Assembly: GCA_963707145.1 (NCBI GenBank)
Contig: CAVPOQ010000001.1
Span: 70,953-134,952 of the forward strand
Reading direction: 5' to 3'
DNA: 64,000 nucleotides
Origin: RPQJ01 sp963707145
GTDB taxonomy: Bacteria > Pseudomonadota > Gammaproteobacteria > Steroidobacterales > Steroidobacteraceae
In this document: one piece after another, positions 1 to 10,200 of the stretch
How the letters are laid out: each line of letters begins with the position of its first letter
Position numbering within the stretch: position 1 is the stretch's first letter
Made by a program: the position numbers and the translations under genes
The notes under the pieces: model-generated
The model's input: the letters and a program-made list of their open reading frames with translations, nothing else
The model's database searches: none
What the model was told of the DNA's origin: nothing

Positions 1-13
1 GTTCTCGATGTCG

Positions 14-433
14 TCAAGCCGGTTCCGAGATCTTCGCAAGCGCTTCAGCCGCTGGCTGGATTTCTGAGCTGTCGACGGCGAAATCGCCGAGCGCCACGAT
101 GCCGACCAGCCGCTTGTCGTGATTCACGACCGGCAGACGCCGGACCTGCTTTTCACTCATGAGCTTCGCGGCGCGTTCAACGGTGTCGTCGTCGTAGGCC
201 CAGCAAATGCCTTCAGACATGATTTCGCGCACTTTCGTGGCGGGGCCCTTGCCTTCGGCCACGGCGCGGATCGCAATGTCCCGGTCCGAAATCGCCCCGA
301 TCATGCGGTCGTTTTCGCCAACGGGCAGCATCCCGAAGTCGCCGTCACGCATGGTCCGTGCAGCTTCGTTGATGGTCATGTCCGGACTGATGACTTTGAC
401 GTCCCGACTCATCAGGTCCTTGAGTTGGTGCAT
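14..433 (-). CDS. CBS-domain-pair protein
   Basis: A 139-residue protein made almost entirely of two CBS domains (about residues 8-58 and 70-122), the Bateman module that binds adenosine nucleotides. The repeated pattern is visible: MLPVGENDRMIGAISDRDIA in the first half and RRLPVVNHDKRLVGIVALGD in the second, each followed by an acidic residue. There is no enzyme or channel domain attached, so it is a stand-alone CBS protein, probably an energy or stress sensor acting on an unknown partner. The start ATG is preceded by an AAGGAGAT-like ribosome site. It is cytoplasmic. The family is clear; the partner cannot be inferred from the neighbours. Confidence 0.9.
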   Translation of the reverse strand: MHQLKDLMSRDVKVISPDMTINEAARTMRDGDFGMLPVGENDRMIGAISDRDIAIRAVAEGKGPATKVREIMSEGICWAYDDDTVERAAKLMSEKQVRRLPVVNHDKRLVGIVALGDFAVDSSEIQPAAEALAKISEPA

Positions 434-491
434 GTTCGATCTCCTTTGATCACAGGTCGTTCGAGAGGCGTTCCCCGGCCCCGCCGGTTGA

Positions 492-785
492 TCACTCCGC
501 CTTCGGCGGAGGCGCAGGCTCGACGATCACCGTGGTTCCGGGGCCGGCTTCGCCGGTCTGGCCGGTCTCGCCCGTCTGGCCGGTATAGCCCGTATCACCC
601 TGCGCACCGGTTTGGCCGGTATAGCCGGTGTTCCCGGTATTTCCCTGGACGCCGGGTTCGCCCTGCGGACCGGCGGGGCCGGGTTCGGCGGGCTCAGCGG
701 GAACGGTGACGACCGTGGGCTGTCGCTCACACGCGCTCAGGCCCATCGCTGCGACCAGCGCAAGCATCAATATCGAACGGTTCAT
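492..785 (-). CDS. collagen-like Gly-X-Y repeat lipoprotein
   Basis: A 97-residue predicted lipoprotein. Residues 1-19 form a lipoprotein signal with lipobox LSAC (Cys19). Residues 36-83 are sixteen uninterrupted Gly-X-Y triplets. They start proline-rich (GPA GPQ GEP) and become threonine-rich (GNT GNT GYT GQT and similar). A short Pro-rich tail ends the protein. Bacterial collagen-like proteins form triple helices, and Thr in the Y position is common in them. The small size suggests a short trimeric stalk or surface spacer. An AGAGGA ribosome site precedes the ATG. The real function is unknown. The low-complexity repeat could also be prone to slippage. Confidence 0.8.
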   Translation of the reverse strand: MNRSILMLALVAAMGLSACERQPTVVTVPAEPAEPGPAGPQGEPGVQGNTGNTGYTGQTGAQGDTGYTGQTGETGQTGEAGPGTTVIVEPAPPPKAE

Positions 786-1032
786 GGTTAATCCTCTGGA
801 AGCGGGACACTACCGAGCGGAGGGCTCTGGCCTTCCGCGACCGTGGCTCGACCCGACGGGTCGCACTCGGCACGTGGGCAGCGTAGGCGCAAAGGACGCG
901 ACGGTCGGTGCGTCACCGTACATTCGCCATCGGGGCAGCCTCGAGGGTGTGGCGGAACGCAGCCGCTGGGCGAGCTCACCGGGCCGGCCATCAATACTGT
1001 GACCGCCGAACGGGGACGAATGTCTCTAAAGA

Positions 1033-2367
1033 TCAGTGTCCCTGCTGCGCCGGCACGGAGCCGGTCACTCGCCAGACCACGTTGCCCACGTCGTCGGCCA
1101 CCAGCAACGCGCCCGTCGCGTCGATTGCCACGCCGACCGGTCGACCGCGCGCGCGCCCGTCGTCGCTCACGAAGCCCGTGAGCACGTCGAGCGGCGCTCC
1201 GGATGGCCTGCCGTCGGTGAATGGCACGAAGATCACCTTGTAGCCACTGCGGGGCCGCCGGTTCCAGGAGCCGTGCTGTCCCACGAACATGCCGCGCTGG
1301 AAGCCGGCGGGCAGTGCATTGCGCGTCGAATGAGCGAGGCCCAGTGACGCGGTGTGGGAGCCCAGTGCGTAATCCGGGGCGATGGCCCGCGCGACGAGGT
1401 CCGGCCGCTGCGGTCTGACGCGTACGTCAACGTGCTGTCCGTAGTAGCTGTATGGCCAGCCGTAGAAGGCGCCGTCTCGCACCGCCGTCAGGAAGTCCGG
1501 GACGAGGTCGTCGCCGAGTTCGTCACGCTCGTTCACTGTCGTCCACAGGGCTCCGGTCATGGGTTCCCAGGCCAGGCCATTGGCATTGCGAAGCCCGGAC
1601 GCAAACACGCGGTGCTGCCCGCTGCGGCGGTCGATCTCCCAGATCGCAGCACGGCCTTCTTCCTCGGCCATGCCGTGCTCGGCGACGTTGCTGTTGGATC
1701 CCACCGTTGCATACAGCGTGCTGCCGTCCGGGCTGGCGATGAGGCCCCGCGTCCAGTGATGGTTACGCGCTCCGGCCGGGAGTTCGACGAGCGCGACGCC
1801 GCGCGCCTCGATGCGCTGCTGGCCCGCCAGATACGGGAAGCGCAGCACGGAATCGGTATTGGCGACGTAGAAGTCCTCGTCGACCAGCGCCATGCCGAAG
1901 GGTGAATTGAGGTTCTCGATGAATGGCGTCCGCAGGTCGGCCGTGCCGTTCCCATCGGTGTCCCGGAGCAACGTGATGCGATTGGCGCTCGGCAGCCCTG
2001 CGCCCGCTTTCTTCATGAAGTACTTCATGGCCCAGGCCTTGGGGCCGCGCTCCCCGGGCTGCGGCGGGGCAGCGGTCTCGGCGACCAGCACGTCGCCGTT
2101 CGGGAGCACGTACAACCAGCGCGGATGGTCGAGGTCTGAGGCGAAGGCGGTCACCGTCATCCCCGTCGCGGCGATCGGCGTTCCTCCCTCCGGCCAGCCG
2201 ACGGCTGGCGCCACGTGGACGGTCGGGAGCAGGCCGGTGGCTGGCGGGGGCAGCACCGGACTCGGCCCGATGCCTTCGGCAATGGCCAGCGGCTCGGTGC
2301 CGCACCCGGATGATCCGAGCGCGAGCGCCGCCGCCAGTACCGCGATTCGCCATGAGTAGGTAGACAT
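1033..2367 (-). CDS. sorbosone-dehydrogenase-family (PQQ-type) beta-propeller lipoprotein
   Basis: A 444-residue protein with a lipoprotein-type signal (Cys22 after ALGSSG) and a six-bladed propeller of the glucose/sorbosone dehydrogenase type. Recognisable segments are the DLDHPRWLYVLPNGDVLVAE opening, the TLLRDTDGNG blade, HHWTRGLIASPDGSTLYATV, and NGLAWEPMTGALWTTVNERD near the middle. Family members are periplasmic sugar or aldose dehydrogenases with PQQ, but many homologues have no proven activity. The sequence has no cytochrome domain. It is transcribed divergently from the fatty-acid-hydroxylase gene, leaving about 180 bp for both promoters. The fold assignment is firm and the substrate is unknown. 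Confidence 0.85.
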   Translation of the reverse strand: MSTYSWRIAVLAAALALGSSGCGTEPLAIAEGIGPSPVLPPPATGLLPTVHVAPAVGWPEGGTPIAATGMTVTAFASDLDHPRWLYVLPNGDVLVAETAAPPQPGERGPKAWAMKYFMKKAGAGLPSANRITLLRDTDGNGTADLRTPFIENLNSPFGMALVDEDFYVANTDSVLRFPYLAGQQRIEARGVALVELPAGARNHHWTRGLIASPDGSTLYATVGSNSNVAEHGMAEEEGRAAIWEIDRRSGQHRVFASGLRNANGLAWEPMTGALWTTVNERDELGDDLVPDFLTAVRDGAFYGWPYSYYGQHVDVRVRPQRPDLVARAIAPDYALGSHTASLGLAHSTRNALPAGFQRGMFVGQHGSWNRRPRSGYKVIFVPFTDGRPSGAPLDVLTGFVSDDGRARGRPVGVAIDATGALLVADDVGNVVWRVTGSVPAQQGH

Positions 2368-2566
2368 GTCGCGGAACGAGCTTGGGGCTCTCCGGCGGCG
2401 ACCGTCTGTCCGCTAGCGCACGCTGGCGCGCCACGGCGAACGTGGCTTCGGAGCCCTGCCGGGTACGCTGCCGCACAGACCGGCGAGACCGCATGAACTA
2501 GCGTGCGCAGACGATGGCAGGACGGGCCCGACCGCGGGATGGCAAGTGGCTGAGACGGGGAAACGC

Positions 2567-3247
2567 ATGGGATTGCTGACGACCGAGCATGGCAGGGTGG
2601 GGTATCTCGCCGACTTCATCGTGTATGGCATCGCCTCCGCAGCGCTGGCAGCACTGCTGGTGATCGCCGGGCCGCGTGAACGGTGGCCGGAACTCGTCGC
2701 ACTGACGCTGCTGGGCCTGGTGGCCTGGACGCTGCTGGAGTACGGGCTGCATCGGTTCGTCCTGCACGGACTGCAACCCTTTCGCAGCTGGCATGCGGAG
2801 CACCATCGTCGGCCCCGCGCGCTCATCGGCACGCCGACGATCCTGAGTGCAACGCTGATCGCCGCGCTGGTCTTCCTGCCGGCCTTGCTGCTGGGCGATC
2901 TTTGGCGCGCCTGCGCGCTCACCTTCGGCCTGCTGACCGGCTACCTCATCTACGCAGTTGCGCACCACGCGACGCACCACTGGAGGTCCGGCAACGCGTG
3001 GACACGGCAGCGCAAGCGAGCGCATGCGCTGCACCACAGTCCGGTCGCCTCGCCAGGGCGCTACGGCGTGACCAGCTCCTTCTGGGACGTCGTGTTCGGT
3101 ACCAGCGTAACGGGCGACGCAGGCATGTCGGGCGCACCCAGCGCAGCACAAGTGCAGGCGTGGGAGAACGAGGGTGGAGCGCCGACCGGTGGCGCCGCCT
3201 CTGGCGGCCGGTCGGGGCCGGCGGCACCCGCCTGTCCGGCGCATTGA
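2567..3247 (+). CDS. fatty acid hydroxylase / sterol desaturase superfamily membrane protein
   Basis: An integral-membrane di-iron enzyme of the fatty acid hydroxylase superfamily. The histidine boxes are all present in order: HRFVLH, HAEHH, HHATHH and HALHH. They lie among about four hydrophobic segments (FIVYGIASAALAALLVIAG, LVALTLLGLVAWTLLEYG and others). Such enzymes use O2 to hydroxylate or desaturate lipids, sterols or carotenoids at the cytoplasmic membrane. A GTG 21 bases upstream (2546) is an alternative start; I prefer the ATG at 2567. The tail after residue 190 is low-complexity and not conserved. The stop overlaps the next start (TGATG), which suggests translational coupling to the cyclic glucan synthase gene. 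Confidence 0.85.
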   Translation: MGLLTTEHGRVGYLADFIVYGIASAALAALLVIAGPRERWPELVALTLLGLVAWTLLEYGLHRFVLHGLQPFRSWHAEHHRRPRALIGTPTILSATLIAALVFLPALLLGDLWRACALTFGLLTGYLIYAVAHHATHHWRSGNAWTRQRKRAHALHHSPVASPGRYGVTSSFWDVVFGTSVTGDAGMSGAPSAAQVQAWENEGGAPTGGAASGGRSGPAAPACPAH

Positions 3248-4203
3248 TGCGGTCCATCCTGCGCCGCATCGGTGGCCCGCACCGCCGCTCCGCCAGCGAA
3301 TCCGCCGAGGTGATTCGCGCCGAGATCTTCGGCGCCGAGCGACTCGAGCAGCACGCCGAGAGCCTGGCCGCCGCACAGGGCGTGACGGCCAGGCCTGTCG
3401 CCGTGCGGCAACTGACCGCGCGCCTGCACGACAACCGCCGCGCGCTGCTCGAGGCCCATCGCTCCATCGCGAGGGCGATCGCCCAGGGGAACGCGATCAC
3501 GCCGGCCGCGGAGTGGCTGGTCGACAACTACCACGTCGTCGAGGCCCAGATCCGCCAGATCGGGGACGACCTGCCGCCCGGCTACTATCGGCAGCTGCCC
3601 AAGCTCGCGGAGGGCCCGCTGGCCGGATATCCGCGAGTGCTCGGACTCGCCTGGGCGTTCGTCGCCCACACCGACAGTCGATTCGACGCGCAGCTGCTGT
3701 CCCGGTTCGTGACCGCCTACCAGCGCGTGCAGCCACTGACGATCGGCGAGCTCTGGGCCATCGCCATCACCCTGCGGATCGTGCTGGTCGAGAACCTGCG
3801 TCGCGCAGCGGACCTGATCGCGAGCCGGCGGGCGGTTCGCCAGCAGGCCGACCGGCTGGCCGATCGACTGCTCGGGATCGATGGGCGTGAGGCAGAGCCG
3901 ATCGCCGCAGTTCTGCGGGAGTGGCACGGCGTACAGACGTCGCCGGCCTTCGCCGTCCAGCTGCTGCACCGGCTGCGCGACTGCGATCCCGGTGCAACGC
4001 CGGCGCTCGCGTGGCTCGAGGACCGCCTGGCCGCGGCCGGCACGACGGCGGACGCGGTCGTGCGCGATGAGCATCAGCGCCAGGGCGCGTCGAGCGTGAC
4101 GGTCCGCAACATCATCACCAGCATGCGCACGATCTCCGCAGTCGACTGGGCGGACCTGTTCGAGGGCGTGAGTCTCGTCGACGCGGTGCTTCGCCAATCA
4201 CTC
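3247..4203 (+). CDS. ndvB: cyclic beta-1,2-glucan synthase, N-terminal part (cut off by frameshift)
   Basis: About 319 residues that match the N-terminal cytoplasmic region of NdvB/ChvB/Cgs proteins, including GNAITPAAEWLVDNYHVVEA and, at the end, a DWADLFEGVSLVDAVLR segment. In this family that last segment runs directly into a GQMDFPTRDRYR-type sequence. Here GQMDFPTRDRYR is found intact but in another frame starting near 4193, so one base has been gained (or two lost) at about 4192-4203. Read on in its own frame the sequence becomes Arg/Gly/Ala-rich nonsense. The start ATG overlaps the stop of the upstream hydroxylase gene. Together with the following entry this makes one gene of roughly 2740 codons. 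Confidence 0.8.
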
Positions 4204-4216
4204 CGAGTTCGGGCAG

Positions 4217-7200
4217 ATGGATTTCCCGACGCGCGACCGTTACCGCGGGGCGATCGAGGAACTCGCGCGGGGATCGAAGCTCACGGAACCGGAGATCGCG
4301 CACCGTGCCGTACAGGCCGCGAGTGGCGGCGCGTCAGCACGCGAACGCGATCCCGGGTATCCGCTGATCGGGGGCGGACGTCGGTCGTTCGAGGCGGCCG
4401 TCGGCTATCGAGCCGGGATACGTACCTGGTCCGCTCGACTCACCGCCGCTGCGGGAATCCGCGGCTACATCGTCGGCGTCGCGCTCCTGGCGGGCATCCT
4501 GCTGGCCTGGCCGCTGGTTTCCCTCGCGAGAGCAGGCGGCGGCGGCTGGACGCTCGGCGTGCTCGCAGCCTGCGGCTTCGTGCTTGCGCTCGACGCGGCG
4601 ATGGCGCTGGTCAATGGCAGCATCACAGGCCGCCTGGGTGCCAAGGTCCTGCCGGCGCTCGAGCTGCGCGACGGCGTGCCGGCGCAGCTGCGCACGCTGG
4701 TCGTGGTGCCGACGATCCTGTCGACGCGCAAGACGCTGGCCCAGCATCTCGAGCACCTCGAGATCCACCACCTGGCGACCCCCGATGGCGACCTGTGCTT
4801 CGCGCTGCTGTCGGACTGGGCCGACGCGTCCGCGGAACGGGTCGACGGCGACGCCGCGCTGCTCGACGACGCGGTCGAGGGCGTCGCCCGGTTGAACCGC
4901 CGTTACGGGCCGGCACCGGCGGGTGAGCGCTTCCTGCTGCTGCACCGCAAGCGCCTCTGGAACGACGCGCAGGGCGTCTGGATGGGGTGGGAGCGCAAGC
5001 GCGGCAAGCTGCACGAGCTGAATCGCCTGTTGCGCGGTGCGACGGATACGAGCTTCGTCGCGACGGGTGGCCGGCTGCCGACCGTTCCGGCCGGGGTTCG
5101 CTACGTCGTTACGCTCGATGCCGATACGCGACTGCCCCGGGATGCCGTGCGCCGGCTGGTCGGCAAGATGGCGCACCCGCTCAACGTTCCGCGCTTCGAC
5201 GAGCGCAGCGGGCGCGTCCTCGAGGGATACGCCGTGCTGCAGCCACGGATCGCGCCCTCGCTGCCGGTCGGACCCGAAGGCTCGGCCTACCAGCGACTCG
5301 TTTCGAGCGCGAGCGGCATCGACCCGTATGCCTCCGCTGTGTCGGACGTGTACCAGGACCTCTGCGGTGAGGGCTCCTACGTCGGCAAGGGGATCTACGA
5401 CGTGGACGCGTTCGAATCGGCCCTCGCCGGCCGCGTTCCCGAGAACACGCTGCTGAGCCACGACCTGTTCGAGGGCATCTTCGCCCGCGCGGGCCTGGTC
5501 TCGGACGTCGAGTTCGTGGACGAGTACCCGGCGCGGTACGACGTGGCTGCGGCTCGCGCCCACCGGTGGGCGCGAGGCGACTGGCAGCTGCTGCCGTGGA
5601 TGCTCGGTCGGGGTGCCGCGGGTGACGATCGACTCCGACGGGCGATTCCACTGCTCGGGCGGTGGAAGATCGTGGACAACCTGCGCCGGACGCTGCTGGC
5701 GCCGGCGGGCGTGCTGGCCCTCGTGGTCGGGTGGAGCCTGCCGCTGCAGTCCGCTGCGATCTGGACCGCGTTCGTCGTCACGACGCTCGCCATCCCGACA
5801 CTGCCGCCGGTGCTCGCCGGGATCGTCCCGGGGCGCCGGGGCGTGACGCGGCGCAGTCACTTCTGGGCGCTGTTCGCGGACCTGCGCCTTGCGTTGTCAC
5901 GGACCGGCCTGCTGCTGACCCTGCTCGCGCACCAGGCGTGGTCCATGTGCGATGCGATCGGACGGACGCTCAATCGGCTGTTCGTGAGCCATCGCAGCCT
6001 GCTCGAGTGGATGACGGCGGCGCAGGCGCAGGTGAGCGAGCGCCTCGACCTCGCCGGCTTCTATCGGCGCATGGCCGGCGGGGTGGCCATCGGAGTCGCA
6101 GTCATCGGCCTGGGCGTCGCAGGCTACGCCAGCGTGCTGCTCGCGCTGCCGTTCGGACTGCTGTGGATCCTGTCGCCCGTCGTCGCGCTGCGGCTCAGCC
6201 GGCCGTCGCGGGTCGCGGAGGATCCGCCGGTCTCCGACGACGACGCTCGTGCGCTCGGGCTCATCGCGCGACGCGCCTGGCGCTATTTCGACACCTTCGT
6301 CACCGCGGCGGATCACTTCCTTCCGCCGGACAACTTCCAGGAGGATCCGCGGCCGGTCCTCGCCCACCGCACCTCGCCGACCAACATCGGCCTGTACCTG
6401 CTTTCGGTGGTGACGGCTCGCGACCTGGGCTGGATCGGCACGCCCGAGGCAGTGGAGCGGCTGGAGGCGACGCTGGCCTCGATGGACCGGTTGGAGCGAT
6501 TCAACGGGCATTTCTACAACTGGTACGACACGCAGAACCTGCGGCCGCTCGAGCCGCGCTACGTCTCCTCCGTCGACAGCGGGAACCTCGCGGCTCACCT
6601 GATCACCTTGGCGAATGCCTGTGAGGAGATGGCCGTTCCGCGGGCGACCGGCCCGCAGGAGTCCACCGGCATCGGGGATGGTCTGGCACTCGAGCAGCGC
6701 CTCGAAGCGCTCGCCGCCGCGGCCCGGACCCTGGCCGCGGCGATGCGCTTCGACTTCCTCTTCGACCCGGAGCGCAAGCTGCTGTCGATCGGGTACCGCG
6801 TGCAGGAGGGCAGCCTCGATCCGAGCTGCTACGACCTGCTGGCGTCCGAGGCACGCCTGGCGAGCTTCGTCGCGATCGCCAACGGCGACCTGCCCGCACG
6901 TCACTGGTTCCGCCTCGGGCGCGCCGTCACGCCCGTGCGTCGTGGCGCCGCCCTCGTCTCGTGGTCGGGGTCGATGTTCGAGTACCTGATGCCGTCGCTC
7001 GTCATGCGCGCTCCGTCCGGGAGCCTGCTGGAGGAGACGAGCCGCCTCATCGTGTGGCGCCAGAAAGCGTTCGGGGACGAACGGAACGTGCCATGGGGAA
7101 TCTCGGAGTCGGCGTACAACGCGCGCGACCTGGAGCACACGTACCAATACTCCAGCTTCGGGGTGCCCGGGCTGGGACTCAAGCGCGGGCTCGGCGACGA

Positions 7201-10200
7201 CATCGTCGTCGCGCCCTACGCGACCGCCCTGGCAGCGATGGTCGAGCCGCACGCGGCGACGCTCAATTTCGCCCGGTTGGCCGCGACCGCGGCGCAGGGT
7301 CGCTACGGCTTCTACGAGGCGCTGGACTACACGCCACGGCGACTGCCGGCGGGGCAGGAGTTCGCGATCGTGCGGGCGTACATGGCGCACCACCAGGGAA
7401 TGACCATCGTCGCGCTCGCCAACACGCTGCTGGACGGCCGGATGCGCAGGCGCTTCCACGCGGAACCTCGCATCAAGGCCACGGAGCTGCTGCTGCAGGA
7501 ACGGACCCCGCGGGACGTCGCGGTGGCGATCACGCGCGTTGCGGAGACGGGCAGGACTGCCGAGTCCGACGACGTGATTGCGTCGCTGCCCCGGTCGCTG
7601 CACACCGCGCACCACGCCACGCCGCGCACGCGACTGCTGTCGAACGGCCGGTATGCGGTCATGCTCACGGCCGCCGGCTCCGGATACAGCCGGTGGGGCG
7701 ACCTCGCGGTCACACGCTGGCGCCCCGACGTCACCTGCGACGAATGGGGTTCCTACGTCCTGCTGCGCGACGTGGACAGTGGCGAGGTGTGGTCGGCCGG
7801 TTACCAGCCGAGCGGGATCGAGCCGGACGACTACGAGGTCACCTTCAGCGAGGCCCGTGCCGAGTTCGTCCGCCGCGACGGTCACCTGACGACGACGATG
7901 GAGGTGGTCGTCTCGGCCGAGTGCGACGCCGAGGTCCGCCGGGTGTCGATATCGAACCTGGGTCATCGCGCGCGGACGATCGAACTGACCTCGTACGCCG
8001 AGATCGTGCTGGCACCGCCCGCGGCCGACGACGCGCACCCGGCCTTCTCGAAGCTCTTCGTGCAGACCGAGCACGTGCCCGAAATCGGCGTCATCCTCGC
8101 GACGCGCCGGCGTCGCGTGCCGGCGGAGCCCGAGGTCTGGGCCGCGCATCTCGTGGTCGCAGAGGGGGACTCGCAGGGCGAACTCCAGTTCGAGACGGAC
8201 CGCGCACGCTTTGTCGGGCGCGGGAGGACGCTGCGATCTGCCGCCGCCGTCGAGGACGGTGGCACGCTTTCGGGCAGCGCCGGAACCGTGCTCGATCCGA
8301 TCTTCAGCCTGCGCCGCCGCATGCGGGTGGCGCCGGGAGCGACTGCACGGGTGGCCTTCTGGACGCTGGTCGCACCGTCACGGAGCGAGGTGCTCGACCT
8401 CGCGGACCAGCATTGCGACGCCGCCGCGTTCGACCGTGCCTCGACCCTCGCCTGGACCCAGGGGCAAGTCCAGCTTCACCATCTCGGCATCACCGGCGAC
8501 GAGGCGCTGCTCTTCCAGCGTCTCGCCGGTCACGTGCTCTACAGCGACCCGGCGCTGCGGCCGTCCTCCGACGTGCTCCGTCGCGGCACTGCCGGGCCGC
8601 CCGCCCTCTGGGCGCATGGCATTTCCGGCGACCTGCCGATCGTCGTGGTGCGAATCGACGACACCGACGACCTCGGCATCGTCCGGCAGTTGCTGCGCGC
8701 GTTCGAGTACTGGCGGTTGAAACGGCTGTCCGTCGATCTCGTGATCCTGAACGAGCGCGTGTCGTCCTACGTCCAGGACCTGCAGACGGCCCTCGAGTCA
8801 CTCACTCGCGCAGGATTGTCGCGTCCCGCGATCCCCGGGGAGCCACTGCGCGGCGGCGTGTTCGTCCTCCGCTCCGACGTCATCGCAAGCGATGCGCGCC
8901 TGACGCTCCTGACTGCGGCGCGCGCCGTGCTGCTCAGCCGCCGCGGCAGCCTGGCCGAGCAACTCGACCGGATCGAGCACAGTTCGCCGGCCATGAGACC
9001 GCCTGCCGCGGCATCGCGCCCGACCGGCGGACTGCCCGTGGCGCGGCTGCAGATGCCGGCGCTCGAGTTCTTCAACGGCCTGGGCGGATTCGCGGCCAAC
9101 GCGGAGGAGTACGTCACGATCCTGCGGGACGGGCAGCGCACGCCCGCGCCCTGGATCAATGTCGTCGCCAATCCCGGGTTCGGCTTCCAGGTCTCGGCCG
9201 AGGGCAGCGGCTGCACGTGGGCCGGCAACAGCCGCGAGAATCGCCTCACGCCCTGGTCGAACGATCCGGTCGGTGATCGCCCCGGCGAAGTCCTCTACCT
9301 GCGCGACGAGGACACCGGCGTGCTGTGGGGGCCGACCGCCCTGCCGCTGCGCCACGACGATGGCACCTACGTGACCCGGCATGGGCGGGGCTACAGCCGG
9401 TTCGAGCACACCCGTCACGGCATCGCGCTCGACCTGCTGCAGTTCGTGCCGCTCGACGCCCCGATCAAGGTCTCGCGACTCACCATCCGCAACCTCTCGG
9501 GACGCACGCGCCGGCTCAGCGTGACGGCCTACGTCGAGTGGGTGCTCGGCACGTCACCCGGCGCCACCGCGCCATCGGTCGCGACCGAGGTCGACGCCGT
9601 CACCGGCGGGCTGCTGGCGCGCAACCTCTGGAGTGGCCCCGACGGCCGGGTGGCGTTCGTCGATCTCGGCGGCCGGCAGCAAGCCTGGAGCGGAGATCGC
9701 ACGGAGTTCATCGGACGCAACGGCACGCTCGAGCGACCGGCGGCACTGGCGACCGGGGCATCGCTTTCGGGCCGCACCGGCGCGGGCCTCGATCCGTGCG
9801 GGGCACTGCAGAGGCCCGTCACGCTCGCTGCGAACGCGTCCGTCGACGTCGTGTGGTTTCTCGGCGAGGCGGCCACGACGCTCGACGCGCAATTGATGAT
9901 CGAGCGCTGGCGCGGCGCCGACCTGGACGCGGCGCTGCAGTCGGTTCGCCAGGACTGGAGCGATGTGCTCGAGACGGTGACGGTGCGGACTCCGGACCGG
10001 GCGTTCGACGTCATGATGAACGGCTGGCTGCTCTACCAGACGCTCGCCTGTCGAGTGCAGGCCCGCAGCGCCTTCTACCAGGCGAGCGGTGCCTACGGGT
10101 TTCGTGACCAGTTGCAGGACACGATGGCGCTCGTCGTGGCGCGGCCGGGCCTCGCCCGCGAGCACCTGCTGCGTGCGGCCGGCCGGCAGTTCGTCGAGGG

